A stretch of 64,000 bases of DNA from Siderastrea siderea (lineage: Eukaryota > Cnidaria > Anthozoa > Scleractinia > Rhizangiidae), in assembly GCA_964030785.1 (NCBI GenBank), contig OZ034968.1, positions 64,330,899 to 64,394,898 of the forward strand, given 5' to 3'. Of the stretch, positions 13,348 through 25,300 are shown piece after piece (position 1 is the first letter of the stretch; each line of letters opens with the position of its first letter). Below the pieces are notes generated by a model that saw only the letters and a program-made list of their open reading frames with translations, had not been told where the DNA came from and did no database searches. A program made the position numbers and the translations under genes.

Positions 13348-16300
13348 GTTATTAATGATAGCAAGTGTATTGAGACATGTATTTGTGAATACATGGAATA
13401 GATTATTTGTGTTCATAGTGAGTTAATTGTGCTTTCCATTTATTTTGTGAAGAATGACTTAGATACAAATGTAAAAGACTTGAAGAGTATTGGATCAAAC
13501 CTAAAGGTAGCAATATTAATTACTCATATTGTCTTTTAAATGGGCACTCAACTTACTAGATCAGTACTTGGACAAGCATGTGATCTGGAAACAGTTCCTG
13601 CAGATATTTGAACTAGTTCAGCGCTGCTAGTAAGGAGCTTAAGCAGTCATGAGTACAGTAGCAGCGGAAATGTAATTTCAAAACATAAGTCCATGTTACT
13701 TGAGCTACTTCACATTTTTTCCACCTTGTTCAACTTGAGCCCAAACTATTCAGGAACTGAATTGGTAGTGATGGCATTTAAGTTCAGAAAGAAACCAATA
13801 AATCTCTATTGCATGTTCACGTTCTCTGTGAAACTTTGAATCTGGTCATTATACATCATTGTTTTGCAGAGGACGATGAAGACATATACCAAAATGTACA
13901 GATGTATCACACTCATCAGAGCTATTGTTTTGCAAATGAGTGTTTCGTTTAGTGCTGTTCCCAATTCCATCATTTTCACGATGGCACCCTATTTAAGGGA
14001 AACAAGATAACTCTCAACCAGCAACACAGGCTATAAATGTCCTTTTAAGATCACTTTGTTCAACTTTATAACTTGTATTTGGGCATGTAGTACAGTTTTA
14101 ATAGACCACCTCTTTTTCGTTTTCTGCATTGAGGTGGATACTGCAATTTAGTGACCCTATCTAAGGAACTTCTAAGGATCACAATACCAAAAAATACCAA
14201 AAAGGATACCCTATTTAGGGACTGAGCACCTAAAAAACCCTACCCTATCGGGCGGCACATACCTATATAGGGTATATAAGGGAGTACCCCCAGGGGGGGG
14301 GGGGGCATGTTGCAGTCATTGCAACATGTCCAAAATCCAAGATGGCAGATGTCCAACCAAAGGTCTGTCAGACGTTCACCATCTTGGATTTTTACAGGTA
14401 ATGCAAATTATCCACTGACATATTTTTGAAATTACATTTTATTGCAAAGCGGATTATGCTATATTCCATTCCTTGGGACTGGTGAGTTTGTTGGGTCATC
14501 AGAGTCTGCTTGTGTCTTCTTTGCCAGTGAACAATAGCCCTTTTCACAGTTAACTTTTCTCATTTGCATTACAATGTTTTTGAACGTGGATGTGAGGCAA
14601 TTTCGGGCTAAAAGAGCAAAATTGCCCGAAATTGCCTCACATCCATGTTCAAAAACATTGTAATGCAAATGAGAAAAGGTAACTGTGAAAAGGGCTATTG
14701 CTGAGTATTGCTAGTTTATCGAAGTTCTACTGTCACCCCAATGGATGTGTGTTGTCTTGCAAGAGCCCTACCCTCCCCCCCCCCCCTAAAAACAAACAAG
14801 AACAGAAAAAACGATCCCTTGGAATCCCTGGTTAATAAGTTCAATCCCCCCTGTGGACACCAAAAGGGAGCAAACTAGAAGCTGTTAATACAAAAACACC
14901 ATTAATACAATGTGCTTCCCCACCAGGACCAGGAAAAGTGTTTGTATCAAGTGGGTTAATAATGGGGAATAATAATAGGGATAATCGCATGGCTATAACA
15001 AAATGCTTGATTGTGTTTGGTTCTTCACGCACCTATTTAATACGGAATTGAAGGGTGATCACATGGGTGTCCAATTACAGCTGTCCAATTTGAAATTTTT
15101 GTAATTGGATGGCTGTAATGGAACAACTATGCTGCGTGCGCGTCAATCCTGCTTGCAAAACTGATAATTAAACATATCCCCAAAGGGCACGTAGATTCCC
15201 TAATCTTGCATTTTGTTTAAGATACGATTACTTGATAACTGGACTTTGTGTCGTACAATTCAGGGTAATCGTGCTTGTAATTTCAAATAGTCCTCGTGCT
15301 ATGCACTCAGGCAATTTAAAATTACTCGACAGATTACTCCCTGAATTGTACCCCACCGAGTCCAATTACCGTTACAAATTTATGTGATAAGCAAAGAAAA
15401 CTGTCCATAAAAATGAGATGTCCTAGTCAAGGCGAGTGTTCTATATAACTGTATCAAAGTAATGGCAGTCAGACATGCAAGCTAATGGAACAAAGCAGTT
15501 AGAAGAGCTTAACTGTGTTTTAATTATTTTTTAGACTCGTGCAAATATCACATTGGCAGCAGCTGAGGTGGCAGAGAATTATCTTCACACTAAGACACCT
15601 GCAAAGATTAGTAAAGTGAGCAGTCTGAACTGTCATTGTCATCATTATTAAATTATAGCAGGAAGACAGATCTGACAGCGATGCTTTTAACAAACCTCAA
15701 CACATATGGGCACAAAGCATTTTTTACTTTCCTTGCAGCTTACTTGTGCATGTTATTTAGAGCTAGCAATGGACTAGACGGCTAGCAGTCCCTTTCAGCT
15801 ATTTCACATGCCCTCTCGACTATCCAGAAAGGGACTGCTAGCAATCTAACAGTGGACATGTCAAATTCAAAATAGATTGTTCACAGTTGACTGATTTGAA
15901 CAGTAGTGGATACAAATCTACATTCCTGTAGAAATCTGAAGCAATTCCTGTAGAATTCCTGAAGAATTCCAATTCCAATTCCAATTCCTGAAGCAATTCC
16001 TGTAGAATTCCAAGCATTCCTGTAGAATTCCTGTAATCTGAAGCAATTTTTTTAAAGGTTTTCAATTACTGTAACCAATCACAAAACACAAAATGAACCA
16101 ATCAAAAATTGACGTAAATACAAGTAATAAGTGATAAGCACAGGAAAACGCTTCCCAGCAAGTCACGATTGGTTTTGGTTCTACATCTGATGTATATTTG
16201 GTTGAGAAAGTGTGGTTTTCTTGTTGCAGATTGTCAAAGATTTCACTGACCGTGTGCTAGGCTGGGGTCGTCAATTCACAGACCATGTCTGGGACTTGGT

Positions 16301-19300
16301 AAGTCGTGGTGTTGGTCCAAAACATTTCTTGGCCCACTCCACTCAGTTTAAATTTAAGAAAATTCCATTTCTTTACCTCAGATTTACAAGATGTGAGTGT
16401 CGTAGAAATAAAATTTTACAGAACTCACTTGACATGAAAATTAATCCCATTACAATGTGTAGTTCCAGAAAATATCCATACTCCCCCCACAGAAGGGTTT
16501 TTTGTTTTACACCCACCTCCCCCTAAGAAATTCCAGTTTAGCTTCATACTTTGCTTCTAACATTTTGGCTTTTAAGATTCCCCCCCCCCCCTCCCCCAGT
16601 AACTTCTGATGACCTTCCATGGGGTGGATATGGATTTCTTCTGGAACTACACAATCACTGCATTTTGCCCATAACAGTTGTTCCCCAGAGACAATCTTGA
16701 ACTGCTGGTTTACTAAGCACTGAAAGGCTTCAGTGCACCAACTAACAAGTGCGGGAAAACACTTGTGAGCAAGTCCTGATTGGTTTTGGTTTTAATTCTG
16801 TTTGGATGAGAACATGGCACAAGTTTTTTTGAGCCAATCACAGAATGTAGTAACACAAAACCAAGACAATCGGAAATTACTGTACTTTAGATTTGACACT
16901 CGATTGCTTTGGATTGTATGTATCTTTTGGTGCTCTTAAAATAAGACTGGTGCAGTGTTGTGAGCACTGGATTCAATCACACCAACTGAATGTATATTAG
17001 GTTTGGACTTGGTATACTGATCTCAATTTTCCTTTGAAATGGCTTTGAGATCAGCCTGTCTCACACTCGGTTGGTTTCATTTTGCTGTTTGAAAAAAACT
17101 CTGATTAATACACTAAGTTGATTGTGTTCTCACCTTGCTCCAGGTATCAAATTCCAGTTTGATTTGAGAGACCCTGCCTAAAAGCTAGCTCAGAAGATGT
17201 GGTTTTTATCTCTTAACACATTGACTTTTATTTAACTGATGGCTTTGTTTTTAATTCTACAGCTTACTACTAAACTGGCAAGATGCAAACCTGTTACAAA
17301 TATATATGATGCGAGCATTGTAGTTGTCTGCAACCAATTTCTCTATCCTTTTGTAAGTTACTTATTCCATTCCTATCTCTTGTGCTTCACAGCATAACAT
17401 GAACTCGCATGATGTTGATCATGTCATGTCGCATTGATCATCGTATTGAGCAAACAATAATAACAATAATCAATTTATATAGCGATAATACTAATACTTT
17501 ACAGGGCATCTGACAGGATGCAGTGGTGCGGATCCGCATAATTCTTTAACGTCCGCATCTTCTGCATTTTCAGAGCATTTTCCGCATAAAACAGAAATAT
17601 TTGCCTAATATTGGTGATAAAGCAGCTGCTTTTCATCCTTACAAACATAAAAGCCAAAGAGATTGATTATTTTGAAGCAGTTTTCCTCCTAAACATCGAC
17701 GAAAACAGGCCGCTTCATTCACGAGCAATTTTTAACCTCCAGGCATTCTATGCGTCTTTTGGCAATGAGCCTGGGTACTAGTTTTATTCTTACACTGATT
17801 TCTCTTGAACAAAAAGCATTGACATTTCAGCGAATAACAGCAATTGATAAGAAACTGCATTTGACTAGTACCTGCACGAGGAAACTTGAACATGTTGTCT
17901 TCTTTTGCTCCTTCTTCGTCTCAAAGAATCATCTTGTGGTTTGAGCTTATAGTAACGATAAATTTAAAGAGACGAAGAAGAAGAAGGAACCTCACTAAGC
18001 AGTTTAGATAACAGAAAAACCTGTGGAAAGACACAATTATCAATGTTATAAATTGTTTAAATTTCCGCATAATTCAGCGAGTTTTCCGTGTAATTAACAA
18101 ATTCTTCCGCATAATATGCCTGAAAATTCCCGCATAATTTTTGATTTTTTTCCGCACCCTATCAGATGGCCTGACTTTAGTGCTAATATAGGAAAAGTTA
18201 ATTATAGCTTTGAAAAAAAAGGAGGAAGAAGAAAAACGAAATAAACAAAGAAAGGGAAGGGAAAACAATAACCCTTGGCTAGACTCGAACCAGTGCCTGT
18301 TGAAATTGATTTGTAATGCCCAGAGACACTTAGGCTGCCTTAAACAAAGTCTAGATAACATAAACTCAGACCTACAATGTTGGACAGAACTGTTTGAGAC
18401 AAGATGCAAGATGTCCATGCATGTATTTCATTACGTGAAAACAAAAAGAAGGTGGCAGAAATTGGGATTGACCATTCATCAGGCATTTTGTCAGTGGAAT
18501 AGCAACATTGATAAGGGGTAGTTGGGGAAGGATTGTTCATGTAAAATCTTCCACATTTCAAGTTCTCACTCATTTGGAAGAGTCTCAAGAGTTTTGTCCA
18601 AGTTTGTAGCACTGTAAAAGCTAGAAACAAATCTCCTTAAATGTACTTTCTTTTTGGTTTTTGTATGCTCTCAAACAATCTGAAAAAAATTGGCTGAGGG
18701 CTGTAGTGCATGGCTGCACTCGTGGTTTTGTAACTTTTTTTGAATCTTATAACTAGCTGTGTCCATTTTTAACAACTGTACAATTTATGTCAATCTGTTT
18801 TTAGCAATCCACTTAAATTAAAATAAACTGCAAGTTGTTCATGGCTTGTGTTTTAAAATAAAGTGGAAATTTCCTAAAATGCAGGAAGTAATAAATAATC
18901 TTTTCTTTTGTCATAGAATGGTTTCTGGTTCTCTATTGGCTATTGCCTGTTCTTCTTCATCCCAGCAATAATCTTCTGTGTTAAACTGGCCAAACATTAT
19001 CGCCGAATGGATTACGAGAGTGACTTTGACCAAGGAATAGATCCGTAAGTTTATACCGGAAACACTCCATATAACTTTTTATCAGTTTAAGAGGGGGGCA
19101 AGGGGGGATATTGTCATGGGTTCACGTATTTCGTGAATCACAAAGCAAAAAATTAGGTTTCCACTATTTACGAAGTTTTAAAAGAATACAGAAAATTGGA
19201 CCATAGTTTGTTTGCTTTAGTTGAAGAACATCAGCATAAGTTACCTTATGAAAAAAATTTGACTTGGACAGCTTGTCCATTGTGAGTGGTTACTGCCCTC

Positions 19301-22300
19301 AGGAAGGTTAGTTCATCATCTCCCACTGTATCTTCACATTCACTGTCCGTGTCATATTGTTCCTCATTCAACTGGGCCGTAGCACACAATGTCTCATCAC
19401 ACATCAATCAAAATTCTGCTGAGACGACTTCATTGGTTAGAGCCGATAATCTCATGACCTGTCTCTCAGATGCGTTTTAAGACTTTTAAAAGAGTCTTAA
19501 AAAGTCCAAATCGACTGAGAAAAATGTCTGTTGGCTCCCGCTTTGCCACCGCAAATAATTTCACGATTTATTTTTGTTTCAAAATCAGTCTATTCATGAT
19601 TCACAGTCAAGGATTTTAGCATTTCACGAGTCACAAGATACACTTCAATCATAATTTACGCAACAGTTCTACAGTGGATCACAATTCACGAAAGTGCCAA
19701 AACAGCAGATCACACAGTCACGAAAATACCCTTACCCCCCCCCCTCCCCCATCATTTAAGCTAAGGAGGTATCAGTTTGGTTGTCTAACTGTCAGAGGAA
19801 AATAATATTAAATAAGAGCTATGTGTTGTATGAATAGAGTAGAATCCACTTTACTGCAAAACAAAATTTTCCTAGCTTTGTCAGGCTAGTATAATTAATA
19901 GTAACCATCAATTGACATTATGTGTTTTATTTTGTTTGTAGAGAGATGTATGAGATGGGGCATCATGCATCAGCCCCTCCTGCTTAGTAAGTACTTGTCA
20001 TCAATTCCTGCCTCCCCTCCCCTCTCCTCCCCTCTCCCTCTCCCTCTCTATTCAGGGCTGAACATTGACATTTGTACATATATATATACCGTATTTTCTC
20101 GATTAAACGCCATGCCTTGAATAAACACCAGGTTCAGGTAAACACCCCAGGTGTTTATGAGGTACCGGCATTTATTTGAGGTCCGGCATTTATTTGAAAC
20201 TGAACCTTAATCTTACTGATTCTCATTGAAACTTAGTTATAGCAATTTTAAAAAGGTTCGAGAAGCACTTCAGTTCAATTTATTGTGATCATTCCAACTA
20301 AATGAAGTTGATGTAATGTACTCCACACGCTACTGAGCACCCAATTCTCCCACCTTGTTTTGAATTTTAGTGACTACAGAAAAAATTGATGACATTTTAT
20401 TCCTGTTTTACTTATGTTGTGCTATATTTTGCTGTAATTTTAGTGAATCTGAAATATTTAAGACCAAAAATTAAGGTTCTAAAAAAATGATGAAAAATAT
20501 CCCAATTTAATAAACGTCAGCCCTGAATAATCGCCAGGTTCAAATTAACACCGGGTCTACTAGATCTAGTTTGAAATAAATGTCTCCACCATTTTATCGA
20601 GAAAATACCGTACCTCCAATATTGAACAAGAGTTGTTGGAGGGGGGAGGGTGGAGTTGGTTAGGTTATGTTATCTAAATTTAATCGTATACATAGTGCCC
20701 AGCGTTGGGAAATGCGCTCATATTGATAACTGGACTTCATGAATATATTAGCCTCTTCAAATTTCCAGATGGTACCACCTCCCTTCCCTTCCATCATTTA
20801 ATGTTGTCATGCCAACAGTGTTTCCCAGGTTTGAGTTCCAGACTTGTTGCTAGTCATCACCTTTCTCTGACAGTTTTTCTTCTGGTTTTAAGTTTTCCTG
20901 CGTCCACAAACACTTGTATTTCTAAATCATAAAGTTATTGGTATGTAGAGAGCCTGTATGAAAACCACCTGTTGGTGATGTTCATGTGTATCTCCCCCCC
21001 CCCCCCCCCAAAAAAAAATATGATTTTTCATAACAATAGAGCAAAATACACATGAAATTTCTACACTTTCATCTATAATTGGTACACAGGACAGCTAGTG
21101 GGTAATTTACAATGGTAATCAATAGTCATTAGCTCTGTAAGTAATGTAACTGAGTGTTACATAGTCCTCCTCCCTTCCTTCCACAGCGACACAGACAAGA
21201 AACACTGGGCCAATCCAAAGTAAGTCAAACATAATGACCATTGTGCAATCATCATCTGATTTCTCCCTGGAAAATCCTTGTGTTGTGACAAGTGATCTTC
21301 AGAACTCACATCTTAAGAATTGTGACAGTCACAAGAGGGCATATGTTGGGGTTGCCAACCATAATTATATTCTCCTGTATTGTCCATATGTACCTAACAC
21401 AATTATGTGCCCAGAAATGAGGAGTGGCGTTTTGTTCTTTAAACTGGAAGGGTTTAGTTCTTAAGAATTATGGGTGGGTTGTAGTTCTTGCCAGGGGGGC
21501 TGGGGTTGGAGAACTTTGGATTAGAGGTGTGACCAGAGCTTATAAACCCTAATCAAATTTCAATCCAAAATATATGAGTTAATATGACCTATGCACACCA
21601 CGAGTCTCCCAGTAGCTCAGTGGTTCGAGCGTCCGACCAGTGTTCAAATGGTAGTGTGTTCGATACTCAGATCTATTATTTTGTCCCATGCTCGAAACAT
21701 TTTGAACATTCCATCTCCTTTTGAGAGTCTCTTCTCTTCCCTCTACTCCCTATTTCAGACTTGGTTATTCACAGGCCTTCTGTTTTCTCATCCCATCAGT
21801 AAGCACATGAGCAAAGTAAATTGAATCAGTGCACTTGCTTCACTATCTCATTAAAAATTGCTAACAGTCCAAAGTTAGGCCAAAACCACTTGCCTGAAGT
21901 ATATAGCTCATTTAAGGGTCTACCCTGGGAGGTTGGGTAAGTTAAAAAAATTTTATGGGGATTTTAAAATCTTTAACATACCCAATTTCCAGGATATAGA
22001 TTTCAAACCATTATGGATTTAGAATTGGATCATTTTAGAAGTCCAAAACGTGTATAGATAAGCCTTTCAGATAACTTTCAATGTAAATGAAAGGTCTTCC
22101 TGAGCAACATTTTTTTAAGATTTAAAATAGTCCCAGTAAAGTGTGAATGCCACCTCAGTGAATATTAAGTGAACGTAATGGCGCCCCTGGTAGGCCAGAA
22201 GTAGGACTTAGTCGGACAAGGATCTGGAACAGCATATATTATACAGACAAGAGTGTTTTGGTGGAAAATACACCACTCATAATGTTCATACAAAACTACA

Positions 22301-25300
22301 TCTGGGACTCGAGTGGGGTATTTTCCATATCCTCACTAGTGAGGATATCGAGACGTCATTCCCCACTTTTATACTGTTGTTTATGCAAAAATACTCTTGT
22401 CTAATTATATAATAAAAAGAAAATTACACGGCGGCTTGAAGATGTGACTTTTATTTTCTCATGGTAAAAACAATATTTTTCTTAGACTTTCTCAAAAGTC
22501 CTTCGCTTCTCATTTCCAGTTCCAGTGGTGGGCCTGCTTGCTTGCGCGCCATGCTCGGTTTTTTGGGTTTTTCGTGCTTCCGAAATTGCGCTTCCGAAAA
22601 AAAAAAACTTCTGAGCTCGACTTGTGGGCAAGTCTAAAGTCAGGAATTTGTAAGCCACACGCCAACTTAAAATTTAGAGGATTTTTCCATCCCCCCTCTG
22701 GTCATTGCTGGTAATTTGTTGTAATTAGGTTTATCACTTGTCTTTAAACTGTTTGACTATAAATTCGACTGGAGTGGTTTAGCACCTACACCAATATAAC
22801 ACACGCTGATGAATATGCTTAACTTTATAAAATTTAACATATGTAAAGTAATTGATTATGATTAATTTTTTAACTGGTTATAGTTAATTGATTGAATTAA
22901 TTGATTGTTTTTAATATTAAATATTATTAAATTTAACGTGTGAATTAACGATTTAATTATTATTTATCAGACACAAAATCTAAGCCAGTGTAATTTGAAA
23001 AATACTTATGATAGCGATAATTTCTTCAGCTAACCAACAGTCTGTGCATTTTGTACTGCCCCTTTTTAGGTTGCGGATTTTACTTGTTAGGAGGAGATCT
23101 TTCAGTGTTCGTCCTCACGAGCAAAACCTCCAAAACTCCTTAGATTTGTACATACCACTGTGCAAATCTTCAGTAAACAGACTGTTAAATGCAGGAAATG
23201 TTTGAATATCATCCTAATTCGGCTAACCGCTAATAGGCACGAGCACAGTTACGTAGATTGTTGAGAGCTGAAATGATTCAGCTCTTGCAAAAAAACAGCT
23301 CCCCATTTCACACCCAACAAGAAACGTGGAAAAATCCCAAATTTATTTTGCAGAATATTGAAAACAAACAGTACCACTAAAAGGACTGTTCAAATACTTT
23401 CATTTGAATGATCACAGTTAAGGATTTATCTTCAGATTCAAAAGATAGAACCACCGTGCACAGCTTAATAAACGGTTCCTTCAGAAAGTACTGCTCAGTG
23501 GCTTTCGTTTGAGTGCTCATACGTTAGGATTTCACCCTTCAAAAGTTAGAACTAATTCACCCACAAGTAGAAACACAGTTTATGCGTCAAGATTAGACTC
23601 TGGAAGTGAAGGGATGAAAAAAACAGGTTTTCAGGAGGAGGGGGGTTTTAAGTGACTGTCACAAAACTATGTTTTTTGCATACTCATTAGAACAAATTAC
23701 AACAAAGTCATATAATGCAGTAAACCAGTCAGAACTGGTAATACGACCCCACTTGTACCGTGTGTCAAGCGCGGAAAAATGGCGCGCGGTGAGATACGTC
23801 GGTTTAAGTCTTGCTTCTGATTGGCCAAGAAAGCGTCAAGTTTGCTGCGATTGGTTGACACATGTCACGTGGTTTTTGAAGAATTACATCTTAGGTAATG
23901 CAGAATTGAAGGAAAGACGTGATTTCTTTTACCAATCATTAAAAGACGGCTTTATGTTTGGAAATTTAGCTTGCTATGATTAAGGTAATAACACTCATTT
24001 ACTGCTTCCTCTGCCAGAAATTCCGTGTATCCCAAGGCTCCTCCTGTCCGAAGCTAATGCGGGTAAAATCTTAACTTCTAAACTGTTTATCTCGCAATTG
24101 AAGGGGCGCAAGTCATGCTAGTCTTTGCAGTTCTTACTGTATTTTAATGACGAGCTATAAAATGTTAATCTTAAATCATCCCATAATGAAATCCTGGCCA
24201 AAGAACATGCAGAAATGATCTCTTAGCTTAATAAACCTTTAGTTTCCAGGCAAATTAACTTAAACTCGAATGATGTAAACTAAACTTTTTACCTTATCTT
24301 TGACCGTAATTTATTTACTCCTCTACGCCTTTTTTTTTTCCATCGGTAACATTTATTTGACGTTTTACTGTAGGTTTACATGTAAATCATAAATTTTTCA
24401 CTGGCTTATTTGGTACGAGTTTGTATGCGAAGGAAATCGTTAAGATACCGTGACATACTCGCCTGAGATAGCGAGACCGCCCAACCGCCTGTTGCGTGGA
24501 TCGTGACAGAATTTCCAGATGTAGCGTGACCTTGCGTGACGGAATTGCCAAAGATGGCTTGACTTGGCCCCTTAAGTCTGAGCTTCAAGCCTGTAGCAAC
24601 AAGCGCTTTGAAAATTTTTTGTAATGGGAAGTACACACATCAGTGAAAGAACGAATGTCTGTTGTGAGGAAGAACTTGCTCTTGTTGCTTTAGGCTTGTA
24701 AGCTCTGCTGAACTTAATTAAGACTTCTCAAATTCTTTTAAACGAATAATGAGATAAACTCTTTAACTGCAAAATTCATTAACTCCATTTATTTATTTAA
24801 AGAAATATTTATTAAGGAAGCCCTTTCACAAATTTGGTTTTCAAAGGGTTCTCAAAACGTCTATCATACAAAGCGGATGTCTAAGGCATGAGATTAAATT
24901 TACTTACCACGAAAGGAAGACATCTTTGAGTTTTCAGCAATTTGCTGCAGGCAGCACAAAACAAATATATAGACCTGGAAGGAGCGTGTTGACACAGAGA
25001 CACCAGGCCTTAAAGGAGTAAACGTTTAACAGGACGCTAACGTCCTGTCAAAGCCTTCTTTGTCTAGAAATAAGTGAACCAAATTATAACTGAATAAACT
25101 AAAAGAGAGGCAAATTTCATAGGCTGGTGTAGATGCTAAAACCTAAGCAGTTTCTCTTCAATTTGTTAATTAAAAGTCACGAATTTAGGTAATAAGAATA
25201 ATGCGTCAGTCAATTCCAGCAGTACCCAACCCCCTCCTCCGAGGCAAGGAGGGAGCGTTTACCCCTGTTGACCTGGGAGATTCGTTACTTTGCTTCACGG

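Noticed and set aside
18271..18360. tRNA or SINE B-box on the minus strand (GGTTCGAGTCTAGCC)
   Set aside because: No A-box at the right distance and no cloverleaf could be drawn.
21603..21690. Functional tRNA gene
   Set aside because: A- and B-box-like words are present but the acceptor and anticodon stems do not pair; listed as a SINE fragment.
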